Shown in pieces: positions 8,646 through 14,795 of a stretch of DNA of 14,795 nucleotides. The notes beneath the pieces were generated by a model, which worked only from the letters and a program-made list of their open reading frames with translations, searched no databases and was not told the origin of the DNA. The position numbers were made by a program, and so were the translations under genes. The DNA is from UBA6115 sp012514225 (GTDB taxonomy: Bacteria; Bacillota; Clostridia; Christensenellales; Aristaeellaceae), in NCBI GenBank assembly GCA_036756425.1, contig DAIOLC010000044.1:1-14795 (forward strand), written 5' to 3'. Position 1 is the stretch's first letter. Every line of letters starts with the position of its first letter.

Positions 8646-9634
8646 ACGGGCGGATGGCGTTCCCCCCCTGGGCGACGGCCCTGATGCTGCTGGCGCTGGC
8701 CGCCTTCGTTGTGCTGGTCGTCCTAAGCATCCGTCGCAACCGCGGGTTCCGGCGCACGCTGTTTTCCTTCCCCTACAGCCTGTGGATCGTGGTGTTCACC
8801 ATCATCCCGCTGCTGCTCATCGGCTACTACGCCTTCACCGACCGCATGGGCCAGTTCACGCTGGACAATTTCAAGACTTTCTGGGACAGCAACTTTGAGA
8901 TGAACAAGCAGCTGACCCAGCTGGGCTTCGACCCCGCGGCCCTGGGCAGCGCGCGGGGCACCGTCAACGTGGACACGCTGGTGTATTCCCTGTGGATGGC
9001 GCTGGCCTGCACCCTGATTTGCCTGCTGATCGGCTACCCGGCGGCGCTGTTCATGGCGGACCGCAATTTCCGCCTGGGCAGCACCCTGGTCATCCTGTTC
9101 ATCATCCCCATGTGGATGAACTTCCTCCTGCGCACCATCGCCTGGATGAGCCTGCTGGAGGACAACGGGCTCATCAATACCCTGCTGAAGGCCCTGGGGC
9201 TGCCCAAGGCCCAGCTCATGTACAATTCCCAGGCGGTGCTGCTGGGCATGGTCTACAACTACCTGCCCTTCATGGTGTTCCCGATTTACAATTCGCTCAG
9301 CAAGCAGGACCGCCGCCTCACGGAGGCCTCCATGGACCTGGGGGCCAACCCGGCCCTCACCTTCCTGAAGGTGACCATGCCCCTGTCCCTGCCGGGGGTC
9401 GTCTCCGGCATCACCATGGTCTTCATGCCTTCCGTGACCACCTTTTTCATCCCCCGTGTGCTGGGCGGCGGCAACACGGAGATGTTCGGCGACCTGATTG
9501 AGCGCACCTTCCTGTCCGCGGACAACTGGAACGTCGGCAGCGCCCTGAGCCTCATCATGATGGTGCTCATCCTGCTGAGCCTGAGCCTGCTGCGCAAGGT
9601 CGACCCGGAGGGAGAGGGGGGCAGCATGATATGA
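8642..9634 (+). CDS. potB: Polyamine ABC transporter permease, PotB subunit
   Basis: This 330-residue integral membrane protein has the binding-protein-dependent permease domain. The EAA loop that docks on the ATPase is seen as EASMDLGANPALTFLKV from about residue 228. It is longer than E. coli PotB (about 275-285 residues). An additional N-terminal hydrophobic helix (about residues 9-28) precedes the usual first helix (about 48-65). A hydrophilic stretch of about 45 residues with FTLDNFKTFWD sits before the second core helix. The ATG overlaps the potA stop, and its own stop overlaps the potC start, both as ATGA-type junctions, so the subunits are made together. The PotB/PotC split follows gene order and similarity. 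Which polyamine it carries is not shown. Confidence 0.92.
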
Positions 9635-10404
9635 CACGGTTCCTGAAGCGCGGATACCTGGCGCTGGTACTGCTGTTCCTGTACGTGCCCATCGTCGTGC
9701 TCATCATCCAGTCCTTCAACGCCGGGGTCAGCCGGGCGAAGTGGGAGGGCTTCTCCCTGAAATGGTACATCGACCTGTTCAGGAGCCCCGCCATCATGAA
9801 CGCCCTGTACATCACCCTGACCATCGCGCTGCTCTCCGCGCTCATCGCGACCGTCCTGGGCACCCTGGCCGCCATCGGCATCCACGCGATGCAGCGGCGG
9901 CCCCAGGGGCTGATGATGACCCTGACCAACATCCCCATGACCATGCCGGACATCGTCACGGGCATCTCGCTGATGCTGCTGTTCATCTTCACCCAGGTGC
10001 CCCGCGGCTACGTCACCATGCTGCTGGCGCACATCACCTTCAACATCCCCTACGTCATCCTGTCGGTCATGCCCAAGCTCAAGCAGATGAACCGCTTCAG
10101 CTACGAGGCGGCGCTCGACCTGGGCGCCACGCCCGGCTACGCGCTGCGCCGCGTCATCCTGCCCGCCGTCATGCCCGGGGTGGTCACCGGCGCCCTGCTG
10201 TCCTTTACCCTGTCCCTGGACGATTTCACCATCAGCTACTTCACCACCAGCCCGCTGGTCCAGAACCTCTCCACGCTGATTTATTCCGAGGCCCGCAAGG
10301 GTATAAAGCCTACGATGAACGCGCTGTCCGCGCTGATGTTCGTCTCCCTGCTGGTGCTGCTGCTGGCGGTCAACCGCCGCGTTTCCAGAACGAACGAGAA
10401 CTGA
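9631..10404 (+). CDS. potC: Polyamine ABC transporter permease, PotC subunit
   Basis: This 257-residue permease matches the usual PotC length (about 264 residues). Six hydrophobic helices are visible, beginning with the LALVLLFLYVPIVVLII segment. The EAA loop is YEAALDLGATPGYALRRV from about residue 158. With PotB it forms the transmembrane channel of the importer. The conserved QSFNAG segment after helix 1 and the NIPMTMPDIVTG segment in the middle are typical of PotC/PotI proteins. The start codon overlaps the potB stop (ATGA), and potD follows after 14 bases. Confidence 0.94.
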   Translation: MTRFLKRGYLALVLLFLYVPIVVLIIQSFNAGVSRAKWEGFSLKWYIDLFRSPAIMNALYITLTIALLSALIATVLGTLAAIGIHAMQRRPQGLMMTLTNIPMTMPDIVTGISLMLLFIFTQVPRGYVTMLLAHITFNIPYVILSVMPKLKQMNRFSYEAALDLGATPGYALRRVILPAVMPGVVTGALLSFTLSLDDFTISYFTTSPLVQNLSTLIYSEARKGIKPTMNALSALMFVSLLVLLLAVNRRVSRTNEN

Positions 10405-10418
10405 CAACGGAGGAAAGA

Positions 10419-11462
10419 ATGAAAAAACTGGCAACCCTGCTCTTGTCGGCCCTGCTGCTCCTGTCCGCCCTCCCCGCGCTGGCCCAGGGCGGCGGCGTCG
10501 TCAACGTCTTCAACTGGGAAGACTATATCAACGAGGACGTCATCGCGATGTTCGAGGAGGAGACCGGCATCAAGGTCAACTATATGCGCTTCACCCTCAA
10601 CGAGGACATGATGGTCCAGGTGCGCACCAGCCCGGGCGCTTTCGACGTGGTCTTCCCGTCCGACTACGCGATCGAGCGCATGATTGCGGAGGACCTCCTT
10701 CAGCCCATCGATTTTGCGAAGGTTCCCAACGCGGAGAACACGCTGGACTGGCTGAAGAACCCCGACTACGACCCGGAGAACAGGTACTCCGTCCCCTACA
10801 TGTGGGGCACGGTCGGCATCCTCTACGACACCACCCGGGTCAAAGGCCCCGTCGATTCCTGGGGCGCGCTGTTTGACGAGCAGTACAAGGGCGAGGTCTT
10901 CATGATGGACTCCCCCCGGGACACCCTGGGCGTCGCGCTCAAATACCTGGGCTACTCCGTCAATTCCAAGAACCCGCAGGAAATCCAGGCGGCCGCCAAC
11001 CTGCTCATCGAGCAGAAGCAAAAGGGCATCGTCAAGGCCTACCAGGTCGACGAAACCAAGGACAAGATGGTCGCCGGCGAAGGCATCCTGGCCCTGGTTT
11101 GGTCCGGCGACGCGCAGTATGCCATCAACCTCAACCCCGACCTCGCCTACGTGGTGCCCAGGGAAGGCAGCAACGTGTGGGTGGACGGCATGGTCATCCC
11201 CGCCCAGGCAAAGAACCCGGAAAACGCCCAGGCCTTCATCGATTTCCTCTGCCGGCCGGACATCGCGCAGCTCAACTGCGAGTACATCGAGTATTCCTCC
11301 CCCAATGCGGGCGCCATCGCGCTGATGGGCGAGGAATACACCGCCAACGAAAACCTCAACCCTTCGCAGGAAACCATCGACAACTGCGAGTTCTTCCACG
11401 ACAACAACGACGTGAAAGTCCTCTACGACACCTTCTGGGGCATGGTAAAAAACGCGAAGTAA
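10419..11462 (+). CDS. potD: Polyamine-binding protein of the pot operon
   Basis: This 347-residue extracellular receptor delivers polyamine to PotBC. The start is clear: ATG 10419 with GGAGG six bases upstream. Residues 1-22 form a Sec signal peptide ending in ALA, with likely cleavage before Q23. There is no lipobox cysteine, which is unusual for a Gram-positive binding protein. By eye it aligns with E. coli PotD almost without gaps around the pocket. W33, Y36, W228, W254 and D256 correspond to W34, Y37, W229, W255 and D257 of E. coli. The PSDY and EYSSPN segments keep the tyrosines matching Y85 and Y293. The acidic pair D168/E171 is less well kept, with Ser and Asp in MDSPRDT. The ring-stacking tryptophans support true polyamine binding, but spermidine versus putrescine is undecided. 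It is last in the operon, followed by a strong terminator. Confidence 0.94.
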   Translation: MKKLATLLLSALLLLSALPALAQGGGVVNVFNWEDYINEDVIAMFEEETGIKVNYMRFTLNEDMMVQVRTSPGAFDVVFPSDYAIERMIAEDLLQPIDFAKVPNAENTLDWLKNPDYDPENRYSVPYMWGTVGILYDTTRVKGPVDSWGALFDEQYKGEVFMMDSPRDTLGVALKYLGYSVNSKNPQEIQAAANLLIEQKQKGIVKAYQVDETKDKMVAGEGILALVWSGDAQYAINLNPDLAYVVPREGSNVWVDGMVIPAQAKNPENAQAFIDFLCRPDIAQLNCEYIEYSSPNAGAIALMGEEYTANENLNPSQETIDNCEFFHDNNDVKVLYDTFWGMVKNAK

Positions 11463-11479
11463 GCGTTAGGGCCAATCAA

Positions 11480-11513
11480 GGGGAGGCTGCCGTCGTCGGC
11501 AGCCTCCCCTTTT
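11480..11513 (+). terminator. Rho-independent terminator after potD
   Basis: A perfect 13-bp stem (11480-11492 with 11497-11509, loop TCGT) is followed by four T residues. It lies 17 bases after the potD stop. The minus-strand side has no T run directly after the stem, so it mainly ends the pot operon, although it also lies beyond the convergent GNAT gene. Confidence 0.88.
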
Positions 11514-11534
11514 CGCAAGTCAGCTAAAAGCCGC

Positions 11535-12218
11535 TTATCCCTGGCCGTCTTCCCTGCCCTTCAACGCTTTTTCCATCAACAGCCGCTGCGCCAGCTCAAA
11601 CGCGCGCAGCCTTCGGGTCAGCGTCGTATGGGCGGCGCTGCCTGCTTTCAGGCCGGCAAGCGCCTTTTCGCTTTTGGCAATCAGGGACGCCAGCGCTTTG
11701 AGCCCTTCCCGGACTTCCGGGTCATTGGGCCCGGCCGGCGGCATTACGGATTGCAGCGGCTTGACCAGCACCTGGCAGGGGTTCCACGCGTCCCACATCT
11801 CCGGGAAGACCTCCAGCCTGCAAAAACCCATCGCGCGGTAGAAGGCGTTGGTCTTGTCATAAGCGGCATACCGGCCCTCCTGCACTGTCTTGACCTGCAG
11901 CAGGCGGATTCCATCCCGCCGGCAGTCCGCCTCCAGCGCTTCCACCAGCGCTGTTCCCGCGCCGGTCCGGTGCGCGGCCTGCAACACGCCCATGCAGTGG
12001 ATTTCGGCGGTTTCCGGGCTGGTTTGCCGGCGCGTGACAAAGCCGACGGCCTGCCCCTTGCGGTACGCCGCCCAAAAGGGCAGCGCACGGCTTTCCTCGA
12101 TATACGTCCGGGTGCTGTCCGGCAGGCCGAACCAATCCGGGAGGGTGAGCAGGATGGATGCGGCGATGTCCGCCTTCAAGCCGGGCTCAGTGACGGTTTT
12201 AACTGTGATATCTTTCAT
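11535..12218 (-). CDS. GNAT-family N-acetyltransferase with C-terminal helical extension
   Basis: This 227-residue protein has a GNAT domain over about residues 3-150. The acetyl-CoA loop (motif A) is Q80-A-A-H-R-T-G-A-G88. The conserved C-terminal signature is NAFYRAMGF (124-132), with Y127 as the possible general acid. The family moves acetyl from acetyl-CoA to an amine. After a Pro-rich hinge (about 157-163) there is a charged, helical tail of about 65 residues that most GNATs lack. The ATG at 12218 has GGAG seven bases upstream. The longer open frame to 12290 begins inside a hairpin and has no SD. It lies 72 bases after the PotD-like gene on the same strand and is convergent with potD. 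A polyamine substrate is possible from context, but nothing in the sequence proves it. Confidence 0.85.
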   Translation of the reverse strand: MKDITVKTVTEPGLKADIAASILLTLPDWFGLPDSTRTYIEESRALPFWAAYRKGQAVGFVTRRQTSPETAEIHCMGVLQAAHRTGAGTALVEALEADCRRDGIRLLQVKTVQEGRYAAYDKTNAFYRAMGFCRLEVFPEMWDAWNPCQVLVKPLQSVMPPAGPNDPEVREGLKALASLIAKSEKALAGLKAGSAAHTTLTRRLRAFELAQRLLMEKALKGREDGQG

Positions 12219-12242
12219 GCCTTGCTCCGATTTCTTTAGGAA

Positions 12243-12270
12243 AGGGGAGGGGACGCGCGTCCCCTCCCCT
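12243..12270 (-). terminator. Perfect 28-base palindrome after the second potD-like gene
   Basis: Fourteen bases starting AGGGGAGGGG are followed directly by their exact complement, giving a very G+C-rich hairpin. On the minus strand it lies 20 bases past the stop codon and is followed by TTTCC, a short and interrupted T run. It could be a weak terminator that lowers GNAT expression, or a barrier protecting the 3' end of the upstream message. Confidence 0.6.
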
Positions 12271-12290
12271 GAATCTGTGCGTCTGGGCAA

Positions 12291-13325
12291 TCAGAGCAGC
12301 TTGAACTCCGCCCAGATTTCCTGGTATTTGCTTTCCAGGGGTCCCAGGTCCTTGATGAACTCGGTCTCGCCCAGGATTTCCGGGGGGATCTTGATGGCCG
12401 GGTTGTCCCGGAGGTATTCGGGGATGAACTCGTAGGCGGTCTGCACGGGGGAGAGGTAGTACTGCATGCCCGCGGTGTTGCCGGCGACCTGGCTGTCCAG
12501 CAGGAAGTTGAGCAGCTTGTGCGCGTTTTCGGGATGCGGCGCGTTGGCGGGGATGACCAGGGAGTCGATGCCAAAGCCCATCCCTTCCTTCGGATAGACC
12601 ACCTTCAGGTTGGGGTTCTCGTCCATCGCCAGCAGCACGAAGGGCGTGAACATATACCCGACGCTGACCTCCCCGGAGAGCAGGTCGTTGTGCGGCGTGT
12701 CGTAGTTGAAGGACCGCACGTTGGGCCGCAGGGACATCAGCTTCTGCCGCGCCTCCTCCAGCTGCGCCTCGTCGGTGGTGTTGAAGGAGTAACCCAGCGT
12801 TTTGAGCGTGATGCCGATGATGTTGCGCGCGTCGTCAATCAGCACGATGCTGTCCTTCAGCGCGGGGTTCCACAGGTCCCCGTACCCCGTTATCTCGATA
12901 TCCACCAGGTCGGGGTTGTAGACGATCAGCGGCGTGCCCGCCGTGTAGGGCACCGTGTACTCGTTGTTCTCGTCGTAGTACTGGGACAGGAAGGCCGGGT
13001 CGAGGTTGCCGTAGTTCGGCAGCCATTCCTTGTTGAGCTTCTGCAGCTTCCCGTCCTTGCGCAGGGTGTTGATGGCGTAGTCGCTGGCCAGGATGACGTC
13101 GAACTCGTTCCCGGCGGCGGACATCTTCAGCAGCATCTCCTCGTTGCTGGCAAAGTTCGTGTAGTTGACCTTGATGCCGGTCTCCTCCGTGAACTTGGCG
13201 ACCGTCGCGTCGTCGATATAGGTGGCCCAGGTGAAAAGGTTCAGTACCTTTTCCTCCTCGGCGAGCGCAAGCGGCAGCGCCGGAAGCATCAGGAGCGCCA
13301 GCAGCAGGCTGAGCAGTCTTTTCAT
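12291..13325 (-). CDS. Second PotD-like extracellular binding protein
   Basis: This 344-residue protein has a Sec signal peptide (1-22, ending LALA before E23) and again no lipobox cysteine. It is a full-length paralogue of PotD. It shares the N-terminal LFTWATY strand (W33, Y36), EETGIKVNY, SDYAINTL, the hinge IDDARN (D165), TLGYSFNTTD, and YPKEG followed by IDSLVIPANA. Two pocket tryptophans of PotD are replaced: F226 stands at E. coli W229 and G252 at W255. The carboxylate D254 (E. coli D257) is kept, and E171 becomes N168. The ligand may be a related cation that needs less aromatic stacking. The ATG at 13325 has AGGAAGG eight bases upstream. An ATG at 13346 overlapping the sua5 stop would add seven basic residues. 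No permease or ATPase lies beside it, so it may use PotABC or a distant partner. Confidence 0.88.
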   Translation of the reverse strand: MKRLLSLLLALLMLPALPLALAEEEKVLNLFTWATYIDDATVAKFTEETGIKVNYTNFASNEEMLLKMSAAGNEFDVILASDYAINTLRKDGKLQKLNKEWLPNYGNLDPAFLSQYYDENNEYTVPYTAGTPLIVYNPDLVDIEITGYGDLWNPALKDSIVLIDDARNIIGITLKTLGYSFNTTDEAQLEEARQKLMSLRPNVRSFNYDTPHNDLLSGEVSVGYMFTPFVLLAMDENPNLKVVYPKEGMGFGIDSLVIPANAPHPENAHKLLNFLLDSQVAGNTAGMQYYLSPVQTAYEFIPEYLRDNPAIKIPPEILGETEFIKDLGPLESKYQEIWAEFKLL

Positions 13326-13342
13326 GTTTTTTCCCTTCCTCT

Positions 13343-14413
13343 TCATCGTTCTTCTCGGCCGCCGGATTCCCCGGCGTCCAGAAATTCGAACCCCGCGGCG
13401 CGCGCAAGGCGGTTCATCACCGCCAGCCCCAGGCCCTCCTGGGGAAGCGTTTCGCAGTAAATTCGCTCCACATTTTCACGGTCGGCCTGCCGCAGAAGGT
13501 AAAAGAGCCGTTGCGCGGCTTCCTGCGCGTCCCGTCCCAGGGAGCGGATTTCAAAGTTATCATACCCTTCCAGCCGGTTTTCAGGCGCAAGTACCCACAC
13601 GCCTTTCCGGCCCTGCGCTTCTTGCCGGATTCTGGCCCGGACGGCGTCGGGGTCCCCCCGCACGAGGGTCAGTTTCGCCTTCGGGGCGTAATGCGTATGC
13701 CGCATCCCTGGGGAGGGGGCGTCCTCGCCTTCCCGGAGCGCCCGCATCACGCTGTCGGCGACGCGGCATTCCCCCGCCGCCATCGCCAGCATCTCCGGCG
13801 TGACCGCGCCCGGGCGCAGCACGAGCGGGAACGCGCCCCGCACGTCCGCCACCGTGGATTCCAATCCTATCGCGCAGGGGCCGCCGTCCAGCACCAGGGG
13901 CACCCGGCCTTCCAGGTCGTCCAGCGCATGCCGGGCGGTCGTCGGGCTGGGCTTTCCGGAGCGGTTGGCGCTGGGGGCCGCGATGGGCAGCCCGCAGGCT
14001 TCCAGCAGCGCCTGGGCCGCCGGATGGGATGGAGCGCGCAGCGCGACGGTGTCCAGCCCTGCGCTGACCTCCGGGGGAATGACGCCCAGGCGGCGGACAA
14101 TGATTGTCAGCGGCCCCGGCCAGAAAACGCGGGCCAGCCGGTCAGCCAGCGCGTTCCACTCCCCGCACTGCGCCGCGTCCCGCGGGTCCCTGACATGGAC
14201 GATGAGCGGGTTGTCCGCCGGCCGTCCCTTGGCGATGAAAATCTGGCGTACGGCCTGGACGTTCAGCGCGCTCGCGCCCAGGCCGTAGACCGTTTCCGTC
14301 GGAAACGCGACGAGGCCGCCGGAGCGCAGGATGTTGGCGGCCCTGGCGACGCCTTCCCGGTCTGCGGGCAGGCAGTCGGTTCGCGCCTTTGTTTCCGGTC
14401 GGTTTCCGTCCAA
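13343..14413 (-). CDS. sua5: L-threonylcarbamoyladenylate synthase, Sua5 type
   Basis: This 356-residue enzyme makes threonylcarbamoyl-AMP from threonine, bicarbonate and ATP, the first step toward t6A37 in tRNAs reading ANN codons. The YrdC-like domain (about 16-205) shows FPTETVYGLG (37-46), KGRPADNPL (62-70) and the conserved PSANRSGKPSPT segment. The HYAPK linker near residue 240 leads to the C-terminal Sua5 domain, so this is the long two-domain form usual in Firmicutes and archaea. The start is a TTG at 14413, supported by GGAGG seven bases upstream and by the conserved length. The stop region overlaps an alternative ATG of the PotD-like gene, so the two are cotranscribed. A housekeeping enzyme sharing an operon with a binding protein is an odd pairing. 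Confidence 0.94.
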   Translation of the reverse strand: MDGNRPETKARTDCLPADREGVARAANILRSGGLVAFPTETVYGLGASALNVQAVRQIFIAKGRPADNPLIVHVRDPRDAAQCGEWNALADRLARVFWPGPLTIIVRRLGVIPPEVSAGLDTVALRAPSHPAAQALLEACGLPIAAPSANRSGKPSPTTARHALDDLEGRVPLVLDGGPCAIGLESTVADVRGAFPLVLRPGAVTPEMLAMAAGECRVADSVMRALREGEDAPSPGMRHTHYAPKAKLTLVRGDPDAVRARIRQEAQGRKGVWVLAPENRLEGYDNFEIRSLGRDAQEAAQRLFYLLRQADRENVERIYCETLPQEGLGLAVMNRLARAAGFEFLDAGESGGREER

Positions 14414-14657
14414 TCGAGTCCCTCCAATGAAAGAAGCGGCCGGGGAACACCCATCCGCCTTGAACGGGGATAGCCCGAAGTGCCGCTGCCCGCCATTTTT
14501 TCACCCGCTATGTTCAGCAGGCCGGTACCCTGCAGGAGGTTTTTGACGTCCCCTTCGCTTGCGCGGGGGCTTGTCAGCCGCCTCCGGACGCGGGTTCCGT
14601 TTAAGTTAATGTGGGTAAAAACGGAGGACTGGCGCGCACCTCAGGTGGTATCCCTGC
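14414..14657 (-). promoter_or_regulatory. Long 5' leader of the sua5 operon with possible RNA structure
   Basis: About 240 nt lie between the predicted start of transcription and the sua5 TTG, with no convincing gene. On the minus strand several helices can form. A hairpin with a GCAA tetraloop (14550-14569) is closed further by TGAC/GTCA (14544-14547 with 14573-14576). A 5-bp stem GCAGG/CCTGC joins 14517-14521 and 14529-14533. TCCGTTT (14596-14602) can pair with 14619-14625. That last partner overlaps CGGAGG (14622-14627), which can instead pair with CCTCCG (14581-14586), so the two foldings exclude each other. No T-box, TPP, FMN, SAM or c-di-GMP consensus was recognised, and no clear terminator lies before the gene. 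It may be an uncharacterised regulatory leader or merely a long GC-rich UTR. Confidence 0.4.
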
Positions 14658-14663
14658 GGTTTC

Positions 14664-14692
14664 AGTATATTTTCGGCGCCCGCTCTTGTCAA
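14664..14692 (-). promoter_or_regulatory. Promoter of the sua5 operon
   Basis: On the minus strand a perfect TTGACA (14687-14692) and TATACT (14664-14669, five of six matches) are separated by 17 bases, a near-consensus housekeeping promoter. Transcription should start near 14657. Confidence 0.85.
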
Positions 14693-14724
14693 GCATGCTT
14701 CCGGCTTCCTGCGGGGGATGCGAA

Positions 14725-14784
14725 ACGCCGCCCCGGAAGGGCGGCGTCAGTGTGTCAAAGAAGTGTCTGCGGACACTTCTTTGA
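14725..14784. repeat. Two adjacent perfect hairpins in the intergenic end region
   Basis: The first is a 9-bp G+C stem (14725-14733 with 14739-14747, loop CGGAA). The second is a 13-bp stem (14755-14767 with 14772-14784, loop TGCG) whose base is A+T-rich. Seven bases separate them. Neither has a long T run on either side, so they are poor standard terminators, although a gene beyond the right edge on the minus strand could end here. A tandem pair of near-perfect hairpins in intergenic DNA is also the look of a dispersed palindromic repeat. No coding sequence is seen from 14693 to the end. Confidence 0.55.
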
Positions 14785-14795
14785 TTAAGCAGGAA

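Noticed and set aside
9286..11399. Long minus-strand frames across potB, potC and potD
   Set aside because: They are antisense to genes with firm family matches, lack SD-supported starts and have low-complexity composition.
13326..13346. Upstream ATG at 13346 for the PotD-like gene
   Set aside because: It has a weaker SD than the ATG at 13325 and would only lengthen the basic start of the signal peptide. It remains possible through overlap with the sua5 stop.
14510..14540. Possible T-box motif in the sua5 leader (GGGTACCGG on the minus strand)
   Set aside because: It does not match the conserved T-box core (TGGNACCGCG), and there is no terminator/antiterminator pair before the gene.
14480..14788. 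Plus-strand frame of 102 codons in the right intergenic region
   Set aside because: It runs through the sua5 promoter, the leader and both hairpins, has no recognisable SD or domain, and has unbiased composition.

Overview
The window is GC-rich by eye, with short gene gaps, several GTG or TTG starts backed by Shine-Dalgarno (SD) sequences, and strong TTGACA-type promoters. A class B sortase, a von Willebrand A (VWA) surface protein and a lipobox thioredoxin point to a Gram-positive (monoderm) Firmicute, most likely a GC-rich member of the Clostridia. The exact lineage cannot be read from the sequence. Thirteen genes account for almost all of the DNA. The remaining long open frames are antisense shadows.

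Layout. (1) 1-4479, minus strand: a cell-surface locus of a class B sortase, a thioredoxin-like lipoprotein and a large VWA/pilin-like protein that runs off the left edge. The lipoprotein and VWA genes overlap by one base (TGATG) and share a promoter at 3430-3458. The leader between promoter and lipoprotein holds two tiny overlapping ORFs. (2) 4597-6891, plus strand: a Na+/phosphate cotransporter-family gene with a PhoU-like tail, overlapping a DUF2200 gene, ending at a terminator. (3) 6913-11513, plus strand: a complete polyamine-type ABC transporter operon, made of an XRE-cupin regulator, potA, potB, potC and potD. It has a near-consensus promoter, a 19-bp palindrome as likely operator, and a strong terminator. 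(4) 11535-14692, minus strand: sua5 (threonylcarbamoyl-AMP synthase), a second PotD-like binding protein, and a GNAT acetyltransferase. This unit is transcribed from a near-consensus promoter through a roughly 240-nt leader with several possible helices. (5) 14693-14795: intergenic DNA with two perfect hairpins.

How the genes fit together. The regulator probably senses a small ligand through its cupin domain and controls polyamine uptake by PotABCD. The second binding protein faces this operon tail to tail and could share the same permease. Its pocket lacks two tryptophans that PotD uses to bind polyamine, so its ligand may differ. Both binding proteins have ordinary cleavable signal peptides and no lipobox cysteine, which is unexpected for a Gram-positive ABC importer. 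In the surface locus, the sortase may anchor the VWA protein and the lipoprotein may handle its disulfide chemistry. The VWA protein's C-terminus, where a sorting signal would lie, is outside the window.
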